Shown here: positions 28,905-38,110 of the stretch, piece by piece
How the letters are laid out: each line of letters opens with the position of its first letter
How positions within the stretch are numbered: position 1 is the first letter of the stretch
Assembly (NCBI GenBank): GCA_903829945.1
Contig: CAIKRV010000043.1
Location: 1 to 46,324 of the forward strand
Direction of reading: 5' to 3'
From: an uncultured bacterium
GTDB lineage: Bacteria > Bacteroidota > Bacteroidia > CAILMK01
Length of the DNA: 46,324 nucleotides
Program-made: the position numbers and the translations under genes
Notes under the pieces: model-generated
The model's input: only the letters and a program-made list of their open reading frames with translations
Databases searched by the model: none
Told to the model about the DNA's origin: nothing

Positions 28905-28948
28905 AAATGCAAGAAGCCCCGGTCATTAAACCGGGGCTTCTTGCATTT
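28905..28948 (+). terminator. Strong hairpin terminator after the coiled-coil gene
   Basis: Perfect 18-bp inverted repeat (28905-28922 with 28931-28948) around an 8-base loop, with a GC-rich core GAAGCCCCGG. A short T run follows on the plus strand. Confidence 0.85.
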
Positions 28949-29024
28949 TGAACCAATAAATTTGGAAAAGCACTACAATTTAAACTAAATTCGCGGTTTA
29001 TATTAACGAGAAACTATATTATAA

Positions 29025-31124
29025 ATGGCTACAATTAGCAAAATACGTAAGCATTCCGGATGGGTTATTGGTGCCATCGGTATCGCAATGCTGGGTTTTT
29101 TAATCAGCGATGTTTTCACCTCAGGCAGACTTAGCTTCCTCTCCCACGGCCCTAAAGGCATGGGTGCAGTGTATGGAGAAGAGATAGATGCCAAGGAATT
29201 TCAAAACAGGTATGAAAATACTTTGAGACAACAAAGAGCAAATATGCCTCCTGAACAAAGTTTAAGTCCTATGCAGGAATCTCAAATCAATGACCAGGTT
29301 TGGACGGATTACATCAATGAGCTCATCATGGAAAAGGAATGGAATAAATTAGGCATAGATGTAACCGGTGAAGAAATTGTGGACATGGTGGTCTATCATC
29401 CTCACAAAATTGCCCTTCAATTATTGAGTGATAGAAGTACCGGTAAATACGATAGAGACCAATTTTATAAAATTATAAAAAACATTGACCAACAACCTGA
29501 AAAACTTCAGGAAGAGTGGAGAAATGTGGAAACTATCCTAACCAAAGAAAGATGCAAGGAAAAATATGAAAACCTTGTTAAAAATGCGCTTTACGTAACT
29601 GATTTGGAAGCTAAGGATAATTTCATAGGTCAGAATAAAATATTTAATGCTGAGTATGTGCCTTTGTTCTTAAGCGCCGTAAATGATAAAGACATTGAAG
29701 TATCCGATAAAGAAATTGAAGATTATATTAATAAACACAAAGATCAATACAAACAAGAAGAAGCACGTAGTATTGAATATGTGAGTTTTGATATTTTGCC
29801 TTCCAAAGCAGATAGCGATGTTGCTAAAAAATGGATAGATGAACAAGCGGTAGCCCTCAGCGCTTCAAAAAATGATTCTAATTTTGCGTTTAGCAGAAGA
29901 GGAACTTATTCTCCGAAATGGATGCATCATGGAGATTTCCCGGCTGATTTGGAAGATCAAATTTTTACTTCTGACAGCAACAAAATCATTGGTCCAACTT
30001 ATGAAAACGGGAATTACAAACTTTTGAAAATTTCAAAAGTTAAAAATGATTCAGTAGTGTATTTCAAAGCCAGCCATATTCTAATAAACCCTACCGGGCC
30101 TAAAGAAGAAGATAGCATGGAAGCAGATAAGAAAGTAAGAGAAATTTATGACCAAATTAAAAAAGGCGCTGACTTTGCTAAAATTGCAACAGAAAAAAGC
30201 CAGGATCCGGGTTCCTCTGTAAAAGGTGGTGATTTAGGTTGGGCTTCTCCTGATAAATATGTTCCACAATTTGGAAATGCTTTAAAGAAATTAAAAATGG
30301 GTGAAATGGTAATCGTAAGAACACATTTCGGAACCCATTTAATTAAACTGACCGCTGCACCAAGTGCAAGAGCGGTAAAAGTAGTTGAAATCAACAAGCA
30401 AATACAAGCAGGCAATGAAACATATAATGCTGCCTATACAGCAGCTACTTCATTCCGCTCTAAAATACAAAAACCTGAAGATTTTGATCCTTTAGTAACC
30501 AAAAGCGGCCTTACCAAAAGATTAGCTAAGGACGTTAAACATAATGATAAAATTATTCCAGGATTGGATAATCCAAGAGAACTTACCCGCTGGATGTTTG
30601 AAAGCGAAAAAGGAAGTATCTCCTCTCCTATTGCTTTGAATAATAAGATTGTGGTAGCCTACTTAGGAAAAGTAAAATTGGAAGGCTTGCGTAGCGTAGA
30701 AGATGCCAAGGATGAATTAATGCCAATTGTAAGAAACGAAAAGAAGAGAGACAAGCTGATGGAAAAAATGAAAGAAGCTTGTGAAAAGAATACCACATTG
30801 GAGGCCATTGCCAAAGCGATTGGAAGCAATGTAAATGCGGCTGAAAACGTAAGTTTCTTAAATACTGCTATTCCGAATATTGCCAACGAACCGGCCCTTA
30901 TCGGATATATTTGCGGAACAAAAATTAATAAGATTTCAGCACCGATTAAAGGTAACAGTGCAGTGTATGTTGTAAATGTTAAATCCATCAATAACATTAA
31001 TATTCCCGCTACCTTCCCTGAAAGAATACAATTGACACGTCAGGAGCAAATGCGTGTGGCAGAAGTAAATAATGCCCTACATACCTCCGCTGATGTAAAA
31101 GATTACCGTTATTTATATTTCTAA
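29025..31124 (+). CDS. PpiD/SurA-like peptidyl-prolyl isomerase, inner-membrane anchored
   Basis: 699 aa. One transmembrane helix (about 11-31) anchors a large periplasmic part. A SurA_N-like helical chaperone region (about 40-260) is followed by a parvulin rotamase domain (about 345-450). The rotamase has the conserved 'ASHILI' start, 'GADFAKIATEKSQDPGS', 'GGDLGW' and 'THFGTHLIKL' segments. A second, weaker helical/rotamase-like part continues to the C-terminus. The architecture is that of PpiD, a foldase that receives proteins as they leave the Sec channel. In this organism it probably helps the many large T9SS and outer-membrane clients. A near-consensus -7 box (TAAATTCG, 28986-28993) precedes it. 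A terminator follows at 31146-31180. Confidence 0.88.
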   Translation: MATISKIRKHSGWVIGAIGIAMLGFLISDVFTSGRLSFLSHGPKGMGAVYGEEIDAKEFQNRYENTLRQQRANMPPEQSLSPMQESQINDQVWTDYINELIMEKEWNKLGIDVTGEEIVDMVVYHPHKIALQLLSDRSTGKYDRDQFYKIIKNIDQQPEKLQEEWRNVETILTKERCKEKYENLVKNALYVTDLEAKDNFIGQNKIFNAEYVPLFLSAVNDKDIEVSDKEIEDYINKHKDQYKQEEARSIEYVSFDILPSKADSDVAKKWIDEQAVALSASKNDSNFAFSRRGTYSPKWMHHGDFPADLEDQIFTSDSNKIIGPTYENGNYKLLKISKVKNDSVVYFKASHILINPTGPKEEDSMEADKKVREIYDQIKKGADFAKIATEKSQDPGSSVKGGDLGWASPDKYVPQFGNALKKLKMGEMVIVRTHFGTHLIKLTAAPSARAVKVVEINKQIQAGNETYNAAYTAATSFRSKIQKPEDFDPLVTKSGLTKRLAKDVKHNDKIIPGLDNPRELTRWMFESEKGSISSPIALNNKIVVAYLGKVKLEGLRSVEDAKDELMPIVRNEKKRDKLMEKMKEACEKNTTLEAIAKAIGSNVNAAENVSFLNTAIPNIANEPALIGYICGTKINKISAPIKGNSAVYVVNVKSINNINIPATFPERIQLTRQEQMRVAEVNNALHTSADVKDYRYLYF

Positions 31125-31145
31125 ACAGTAATAATAAAAATAATT

Positions 31146-31180
31146 AATGGCGGATGTGAATTTTTACATCCGCCATTTTG
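31146..31180 (+). terminator. Terminator of the PpiD-like gene
   Basis: 12-bp perfect stem AATGGCGGATGT (31146-31157) / ACATCCGCCATT (31166-31177) with an 8-base loop and trailing Ts, 21 bases past the stop. The DUF2480 start is only 10 bases further on. Confidence 0.85.
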
Positions 31181-31190
31181 TTTAAACGGC

Positions 31191-31709
31191 ATGAGTAATT
31201 CAGTGCTAAATAAAGTTGCCCAAAGCGGCATCATACAATTAGATCCCGAGGATTTTTTCCCGAAGGAAGAGATTGTATTGCTTGATATGAAATCTTGGCT
31301 TTATCATGAATTAATTTTAAGGGAAGCAGATTTTAGAGCACAGTTGGAAAGCTTTGATTGGAGTGTATATCAGGATAAAATTGTCTGTCTTATATGTAGT
31401 GCAGATGCTATTGTTCCTTTATGGGCCTATATGCTATTTGTAACCCGATTAAAACCGGTAGCTCATGATGTTTTTTATGGTGATAAAACAGAATACCTAA
31501 AAAATTATTACCGGGAAATAATCACCCATTTAGATACGAATATTTATCAGGATAAGCGCATTGTAATAAAGGGTTGCGGCGATAAGCCGGTTCCTCCTTC
31601 CGCCTATGTAGATTTAACAAATCACTTGATGCCATATGCTAAATCCATCATGTTCGGGGAACCTTGCAGTACGGTACCGGTATATAAAGCGCCTAAAATT
31701 ACCACGTAA
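31191..31709 (+). CDS. DUF2480 family protein
   Basis: 172 aa, cytosolic. It looks like the DUF2480 family, which I know only from Bacteroidota and which has no established function. Visible landmarks are the N-terminal 'GIIQLDPEDFFP' segment, a Trp-rich middle (FDWSVYQDKIV), a Cys/Ala pair before 'DAIVPLWAYML', and the 'IKGCGDKPVPPSAYVDLT' segment near residues 125-142. The family position of the Cys/Gly motif suggests a ligand or metal site, but that is inference. The ATG lies only 10 bases past the PpiD terminator, so some readthrough from ppiD or a promoter within that terminator region may drive it. I see no clean -7 box. Confidence 0.8.
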   Translation: MSNSVLNKVAQSGIIQLDPEDFFPKEEIVLLDMKSWLYHELILREADFRAQLESFDWSVYQDKIVCLICSADAIVPLWAYMLFVTRLKPVAHDVFYGDKTEYLKNYYREIITHLDTNIYQDKRIVIKGCGDKPVPPSAYVDLTNHLMPYAKSIMFGEPCSTVPVYKAPKITT

Positions 31710-31833
31710 GGTTAACACTTAATTTCAAAAGTATTTATTTCATCCTTCGTTTGCTATGCAATGATAGGTGTAATATAGCATGTCCATTTATTGAATACAT
31801 CCTTATTATCCTATTATAACTGTCTATAACGCT

Positions 31834-31857
31834 CAAGCCCCCTTGGAAGGGGGCTTG
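31834..31857. repeat. GC-rich perfect palindrome
   Basis: CAAGCCCCCTT (31834-31844) and AAGGGGGCTTG (31847-31857) separated by 2 bases. On the minus strand flanking CGC/GCG bases lengthen the stem. It resembles the short GC-rich palindromes scattered in intergenic DNA of many Bacteroidota. It could also end the candidate small RNA, though no T run follows. Confidence 0.6.
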
Positions 31858-31983
31858 GCGCAAAACAAACAAACTAAATAAGGCTATGAATATGTTAATC
31901 CATCCTTGAAGTAAGTGACCATTCTGGCGAGGTCAGCGATTAACTTCAATATACTTTATCATAGGCATGATGAATTAACGCTG
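31834..31983 (-). ncRNA. Candidate structured small RNA, leftward
   Basis: A near-consensus minus-strand promoter (31984-32015) would start transcription near 31982. The 5' end itself can pair: TTAACGCTG (31975-31983) with CAGCGATTAA (31934-31943, one bulge), enclosing a perfect hairpin ATCAT-loop-ATGAT (31958-31971). A TGACC/GGTCA hairpin (31916-31935) overlaps as an alternative. The stretch ends in an 11-bp GC-rich palindrome (31834-31857). Only 11- and 12-codon ORFs are present (31933-31968, 31884-31922). No match to SRP RNA, tmRNA or RNase P is visible. The 3' end is a guess, since no T run follows the palindrome. Confidence 0.4.
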
Positions 31984-32015
31984 CAAAGTTATGATGACAA
32001 AACATAGGAAACAAA
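31984..32015 (-). promoter_or_regulatory. Near-consensus leftward promoter without an assigned gene
   Basis: On the minus strand TTTG (32012-32015), then 20 bp, then TAACTTTG (31984-31991). Both elements and the spacing fit the Bacteroidota consensus TTTG-N19-21-TAnnTTTG, better than most gene promoters in the window. It points away from atpD into the candidate small RNA. Confidence 0.65.
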
Positions 32016-32381
32016 TTATTTTTTAAAAGTTTCCAAAGTTTTTAATGTTTATTTTTAAGTATATTGACTATCTATATGTTACAAATAATACTCAATTCCT
32101 TTGATTGATTTACATCAATAAAAAAGATTAAAAACGTAGCAACGTTACAAACTAATGAACCGAAAAATCCTCCTTTTTGATTAAAAACAAGTGCCTATAT
32201 TAAATAGTAAGCCCACCCAAAGTGATTTCAAGAAGACTCCTCCCCTATTTTTAAAAATTATATTTTTGATAATCAACAAGTAATTAAATTCAGAATTTCA
32301 AAACTTGCAGCAGTTGAAATCGATTTGATAAAATAATCACATTTCCTATAATAATAAAGGTAAATGATTCAGGAATTTTGA

Positions 32382-33947
<1,566 letters not shown>

Positions 33948-33988
33948 TTTGCTTAGACTTATTTTAAGAACTAACAAACAGAAAGCTT

Positions 33989-34222
33989 ATGCAATTAGAA
34001 ATATTAACACCGGAACAGATTTTATTCTCAGGAGAGGTGAGCTCTGTAAAATTTCCGGGCACAGCAGGCCAATTTGAAGTTTTGGAAAATCACGCTCCGA
34101 TTATTTCAACGATTGATGCCGGTAAAATACGTGTCAGGAATGCTAAAGGAGAAGACCAATATTTTGAGGTCAATTCCGGTTTTGTAGAAGTGTTTAAAAA
34201 TAAAATTACTGTGATGGTTTAA
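33989..34222 (+). CDS. atpC: F1Fo ATP synthase subunit epsilon (short form)
   Basis: 77 aa. It keeps only the N-terminal beta-sandwich domain: 'LEILTPEQILFSGEVSSVKFPG', 'GQFEVLENHAPIIS', 'VNSGFVEVFKNKITVMV'. The usual bacterial epsilon is about 130-140 aa with a two-helix C-terminal domain that inhibits ATP hydrolysis; that domain is missing. The stop is real in this sequence, and a terminator follows, so it is not a cut at the window edge. Short epsilons are known in Bacteroidota. It is cotranscribed with atpD, 41 bases upstream. Confidence 0.93.
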   Translation: MQLEILTPEQILFSGEVSSVKFPGTAGQFEVLENHAPIISTIDAGKIRVRNAKGEDQYFEVNSGFVEVFKNKITVMV

Positions 34223-34285
34223 TGGAAATGCTATTTTGCATTTCTAATACATTCAGTCGTTTTTCATAATATTTATTTTAGGGTG

Positions 34286-34319
34286 AAACAGGTGGGAAAT
34301 TATTCCACCTGTTTTTTTT
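34286..34319 (+). terminator. Terminator of atpD-atpC
   Basis: 10-bp stem AAACAGGTGG (34286-34295) / CCACCTGTTT (34305-34314) followed by a T run to 34319, 63 bases past the atpC stop. It also separates atpC from the convergent lipoprotein gene. Confidence 0.85.
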
Positions 34320-34380
34320 GGCCCTTATTTATAGCTTTTTATTTTAATGCCAATAGGCTTTTGCTCAGTTAAATTTATCC

Positions 34381-34875
34381 TTAATTGACTACATTTAAGC
34401 CGGGTACCAAAAACCAACGGTCAGCTACTTGCAATGCTGTACAATTGATAGTACTTACCTTGGAATTTGCGCTTATTAATAATCTGACTTGTGCCTGATG
34501 ATACCCTTCTTTGGTATCATTAACCTGATATTTATAATCCGTTAATTTTGCTTTATTCCAATCGGGAATCCGATCCTTTAAACTAGCTACCGTAGCGTCA
34601 AATTCCTTTTTTAATTGTGCGTTGGCTACTTTGGTTCTATTGGCTGCCTCCGCTTTACGTTCAGTAGGATCTTTAAATTTATTAAACTCATACAACTCCA
34701 AATAATTTGCCATGCTTTTATCGGAAGGCGCTGTTTTTAATAGGGCATTAAAATTGGAAGCCTTGAGCGCATTAAAAATACTTACACTCAATTCCGATAA
34801 ACTTTCAGCACCTTCTTTACAACTGTTACATACCAGTAAAAGTAGCATTAAAGGGAGTAGTTTTAATAATTTCAT
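34381..34875 (-). CDS. Small lipoprotein, function unknown
   Basis: 164 aa. A Leu-rich signal sequence ends in a lipobox-like VCNSC with Cys at residue 19, so it is probably a lipid-anchored periplasmic protein. The rest is a helical segment (about 24-105, Lys/Glu/Asn rich) followed by a beta-rich C-terminal part with 'GYHQAQVRLLI' and 'DRWFLVPGLNVVN', a layout seen in DUF4878-like/NTF2-like folds. I would not assign a function. It is convergent with atpC and lies downstream of the T9SS protein gene, both on the minus strand (73-bp gap). Confidence 0.7.
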   Translation of the reverse strand: MKLLKLLPLMLLLLVCNSCKEGAESLSELSVSIFNALKASNFNALLKTAPSDKSMANYLELYEFNKFKDPTERKAEAANRTKVANAQLKKEFDATVASLKDRIPDWNKAKLTDYKYQVNDTKEGYHQAQVRLLISANSKVSTINCTALQVADRWFLVPGLNVVN

Positions 34876-34948
34876 ATTTTATGTTTTTACAAATGTTATT
34901 AATAAATTTTACCTAGGTTAAACGGCCGTATTTATTTAAATATTTCCT

Positions 34949-36382
34949 TTAGTGCAAAATAATTTTACCGCTTTTTTCTTCATTTCCGCATTGTAAGGAA
35001 TACATATAAATTCCGCTTGGCAAGGTGTGGCAAGAAATCTTAAATGCTTGCGCATCCAAAGTACTGCTTAATTGCTTGCGCATAACTTCTTGTCCTAAGG
35101 AATTAATAAGTACAAAATTAATCATGCCCGTATGGCCTCCTTTATACTGAATACTAAATGATTCATTTGCCGGATTTGGATATATTTCAAAAGTATTATT
35201 TTTAGTGGCTTCATCAATGCCGCTGATGGTAGTGAAGGATAAATCATCCAATAACAAAATACTGCCAAGGGCAGCACCATGTTTGCCTTGAACATTACTG
35301 GAGCTGAAGGCAATATTAATGGTATCGGGAATTCCGGTACCGGGAATAGTTAATTCATATAAGGTATAAGTTGAAGCAGGCGGCAAAACACCTAAGGAAG
35401 AATCAACTGTTTTACCATTTTTTCGAAGCCATACGGCAACATTACCGGAATCTCCGCTTTTGCCCGGAGTATATTTATAATAAAAACTTAATTTATTAGG
35501 ATGTGTATTTGCAGCGAAACCGCCAAGCATACCTTTACCTGAAAAAGTCCCGGTCGTAATTAAAGCAAAAGTATCATTACCGCCTAGTCCCAAGGTATCG
35601 GATTGTAATTGTATAGCATAGGATCCGTTATGCGCATCCGTACTTTTACTTACCGTACGTGTCAAACCTTCCAAGGCTAAATATTTATTTAAACTAAACC
35701 ATCCATCTGCTTGATCCACCCCTGTACTATCCCAATTTTCAAAATTATTATTGGGTAATTGTTTGACTGTGCCGCTACCCGAAAATATCAAACTATCCAC
35801 TTGAATAAAAGTATTATTTTGAGGGTTACTATATATCACTGCAAAAACCATAGTTTCGGGTACTATTAAACTGGTTATATAATTTAATGTGACACTAGTA
35901 TCTATCCATGAAGTGTGACTACCTTTTAGTCCAAAACTTGCACCGCCCAATAAGCCTTTGGTCAGTTTTAAAAATGGACTGGAATAATTATAAAATGCAA
36001 TTAATACCTTAGCAGAATCACCGGCAGCAATATTCCCTTTATAACTAAAACTAAAGGTACTGGGCTGTGAAGTATAAGGCACCCCTTTAAAAGTCTTTAT
36101 TGAACCCTGAAAAACAGCACCCGGGAAAACATTGGTTCCGGCTTGTGCAGCAGAAATTTTAACGGAATACTTCCCTGAGCGTGCATCAGTGGACCTTTGT
36201 ACACAAGAGTTAGTACTTAATAAAGCACTGAAATTATTAGTAGTACCCCATTGAGAAGGTTGCGGATCCGTATAGGAGGTGGACCAATTTTCAAACCCAG
36301 CATTGGGAATTGTTTGAGCAAATATGCTGAAAGTTGATCCCAAGAAAATAAAGAAAGCGAAAGAAAGCTTTAATGATTTCAT
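34949..36382 (-). CDS. T9SS-secreted protein with two carbohydrate-binding-like repeats
   Basis: 477 aa from the ATG at 36382. The 23 residues upstream of that Met in the longest frame lack a signal-peptide character, while the chosen start gives a clean one (MKSLKLSFAFF..., cleavage after FAQ near residue 23). Two similar beta-sandwich domains begin with 'NAGFENW' (about 25-200) and 'NNNFENWDS' (about 205-380), a pattern typical of PCMD/galactose-binding-like domains. A T9SS type A tail covers about 395-477 (IYPNPANESF, GIYMYSL, ending GKIILH). It is predicted to be surface or extracellular. The ligand is unknown. It is divergent from the serine hydrolase gene at 36473 across a 90-bp gap. 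Confidence 0.83.
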   Translation of the reverse strand: MKSLKLSFAFFIFLGSTFSIFAQTIPNAGFENWSTSYTDPQPSQWGTTNNFSALLSTNSCVQRSTDARSGKYSVKISAAQAGTNVFPGAVFQGSIKTFKGVPYTSQPSTFSFSYKGNIAAGDSAKVLIAFYNYSSPFLKLTKGLLGGASFGLKGSHTSWIDTSVTLNYITSLIVPETMVFAVIYSNPQNNTFIQVDSLIFSGSGTVKQLPNNNFENWDSTGVDQADGWFSLNKYLALEGLTRTVSKSTDAHNGSYAIQLQSDTLGLGGNDTFALITTGTFSGKGMLGGFAANTHPNKLSFYYKYTPGKSGDSGNVAVWLRKNGKTVDSSLGVLPPASTYTLYELTIPGTGIPDTINIAFSSSNVQGKHGAALGSILLLDDLSFTTISGIDEATKNNTFEIYPNPANESFSIQYKGGHTGMINFVLINSLGQEVMRKQLSSTLDAQAFKISCHTLPSGIYMYSLQCGNEEKSGKIILH

Positions 36383-36460
36383 AAACCTATTAATTTTATT
36401 ATGCGAATTTAATAAAGTTCTTATCACTAAAATCATGTGAATGTGAAACATTTTTAAGCT

Positions 36461-36468
36461 TAATATTG
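36461..36468 (+). promoter_or_regulatory. Near-consensus -7 box of the serine hydrolase gene
   Basis: TAATATTG differs from TAnnTTTG by one base and ends 4 bases before the ATG at 36473. If functional, a later Met (36482 or 36494) may be the true start. Confidence 0.35.
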
Positions 36469-36472
36469 TCTT

Positions 36473-37549
36473 ATGAAAGCAATGCGCGGAATAATGCTGA
36501 AAAACTTCCTTGGTCTTTTCCTGCTAATGAGTACAAGCTTATGGGCGGGCTCAGGCAAGGGCAATCATAAAGTGGTGTATCCAACCAATGGTTGGAAAAG
36601 TGTTCGTCCGCTCAAGGAAAATATTGATAGTACATATTTAGTTCGTGCCGATTCTGAAATAATAAAAAATCAGCCTGCCGTACGAGGAATACTCTTAAGC
36701 AGACATGGAAAAATAGTTTTCGAAAAATATTATAGCTCATTTAATGCGGACTCACTCTATAATACCTGGTCAATTACAAAAAGTGTAATAAGTATGTTGG
36801 TCGGCATTGCCTTGCAAAGAAATGACGTAGACAGCCTACAAGAAAAAGCCTTTTTACACTTACCACCCTATCCCAATACGGCGATCAATGATAATTGCAA
36901 AGTAATCACTTTAGCACAATTAATGACCATGACATCCGGACTAAGCTGGTATAAACCCGGAACGAATATCGTTATGCGCAGGTATGATGAAATGGATCAA
37001 ATTTTTGCGAGTCCAACCAGTAATGCTCCCGGTGCTACGTTTAGATATGATGGTGCCAATGCACATGCAGTTGCCATCACCCTGCAGTATAGATTGGGGA
37101 AACCCTTGGAAGACTATGCCGCGGCACATCTATTCAAACCTTTAGGCATAGAAAAGTTTAGATGGGAAAAAGATCAGAGTGGCTATAATTTAGGTTCAGA
37201 AGGACTGTATCTAAATGCAAGAGATTTAGCTAAACTTGGGTATTTAATGCTCAGAAAAGGTAAATGGGAAGGAAAGCAATTAATTTCTCAGGAATATTAT
37301 TGCATGGCTACTACGCAGCAAAACCCGGGTGGCTTTCCCGGCTATGATGCTTATGGTTTATTTTGGTGGGTATCAAAAACAGCCAATTATGAAACCTTTT
37401 ATGCCTTAGGCTCCGGCGGATTAATCTTAGCGGTTACTCCTTCCTTGGGATTGGTGGCGGTCATTATTACTGACCCGAACCATCCGCAAGCAGATTTATA
37501 CAAACCGCGCCAATTATACTTAGATTATTTATTACCTGCAGCCAAATAA
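36473..37549 (+). CDS. Serine beta-lactamase-like hydrolase (class C/EstB family), exported
   Basis: 358 aa. The signal peptide has its core at residues about 9-22 and a likely cut after LWAG. The S-x-x-K motif SITK is at 100-103 (nucleophile Ser100, Lys103). A Tyr192 in 'FRYDGAN' fills the Y-x-N role, and 'GSGGL' late in the protein replaces the usual KTG/HTG. The family covers DD-peptidases, esterases and beta-lactamases; the substrate cannot be told from the sequence and resistance is not implied. Starts at Met4 or Met8 (36482, 36494) are equally plausible because the near-consensus -7 box is so close. Confidence 0.85.
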   Translation: MKAMRGIMLKNFLGLFLLMSTSLWAGSGKGNHKVVYPTNGWKSVRPLKENIDSTYLVRADSEIIKNQPAVRGILLSRHGKIVFEKYYSSFNADSLYNTWSITKSVISMLVGIALQRNDVDSLQEKAFLHLPPYPNTAINDNCKVITLAQLMTMTSGLSWYKPGTNIVMRRYDEMDQIFASPTSNAPGATFRYDGANAHAVAITLQYRLGKPLEDYAAAHLFKPLGIEKFRWEKDQSGYNLGSEGLYLNARDLAKLGYLMLRKGKWEGKQLISQEYYCMATTQQNPGGFPGYDAYGLFWWVSKTANYETFYALGSGGLILAVTPSLGLVAVIITDPNHPQADLYKPRQLYLDYLLPAAK

Positions 37550-37567
37550 TTTAATTCTTTTATACCC

Positions 37568-37599
37568 TTGGCAAAAACAAATGCTATTAACTATTTTTG
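37568..37599 (+). promoter_or_regulatory. Promoter of the OsmC-family gene
   Basis: TTG (37568-37570), 21 bp, then TATTTTTG (37592-37599), matching the Bacteroidota layout. The ATG follows 25 bases later, so the in-frame TTG at 37568 cannot be the start. Confidence 0.6.
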
Positions 37600-37624
37600 T
37601 TGTTCATTAATAAAATTTAATCTT

Positions 37625-38035
37625 ATGAAAAGAAACGCTTCAGCACATTGGGCCGGATCAGGAAAAGAAGGTAAAGGCTCCCTTACAACCCAGAGTACTA
37701 CATTAAATCAAACTCAATATTCTTATTCCAGTCGTTTTGAGGAAGGCATCGGCACCAATCCGGAAGAATTAATTGGTGCGGCTCATGCAGGTTGTTTTAG
37801 CATGAAATTAAGCTTTATTATCGGTGCTGCAGGATTTACCCCTGAAACAATTGATACAAAAGCTATTGTAAATTTAGAAAATGGAAGCATCGATAAAATT
37901 CATTTAGAAGTTTCCGCTAAAATACCGGGCGCCAATGCAGAACAATTTCAAACTTGGGCAGCAGATGCCAAGGCCAATTGTCCTGTATCAAAATTATTTA
38001 ATGCTGAAATCAGCATGGAAGCACATTTAATTTAA
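37625..38035 (+). CDS. OsmC/Ohr-family peroxidase
   Basis: 136 aa from the ATG at 37625. It detoxifies organic hydroperoxides with two cysteines, reduced by a lipoyl or thiol partner. The peroxidatic Cys57 is in 'AHAGCFSMKL' and the resolving Cys119 in 'AKANCPVSKLF', the classic two-cysteine arrangement. The early 'AHWAGSGKEGKG' and 'NPEELIGAA' segments match the OsmC subfamily better than Ohr. I chose this start because the longer frame begins upstream of the promoter. It stands alone, between the hydrolase and the dehydrogenase. Confidence 0.92.
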   Translation: MKRNASAHWAGSGKEGKGSLTTQSTTLNQTQYSYSSRFEEGIGTNPEELIGAAHAGCFSMKLSFIIGAAGFTPETIDTKAIVNLENGSIDKIHLEVSAKIPGANAEQFQTWAADAKANCPVSKLFNAEISMEAHLI

Positions 38036-38093
38036 TCCGAATAATTTTCAAGGCAAAAATCGGATTTCTTAATTCCTGTTTGGGATTAAATCT

Positions 38094-38101
38094 TAACTTT
38101 G
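38094..38101 (+). promoter_or_regulatory. -7 promoter box of the dehydrogenase gene
   Basis: TAACTTTG matches TAnnTTTG and ends 9 bases before the ATG at 38111. An in-frame TTG (38099-38101) is part of this box and is therefore not the start. Confidence 0.65.
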
Positions 38102-38110
38102 CGCCCTATT

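Noticed and set aside
31735-31932. 65-codon frame after the TGA at 31933 on the minus strand
   Set aside because: It lacks its own early ATG, crosses the GC-rich palindrome and has no recognisable protein character. I keep it only as the alternative to the small-RNA reading.
36473-37549. Beta-lactam resistance gene
   Set aside because: The SxxK fold is shared by many esterases and peptidases; the usual KTG motif is not present and nothing points to antibiotic turnover.
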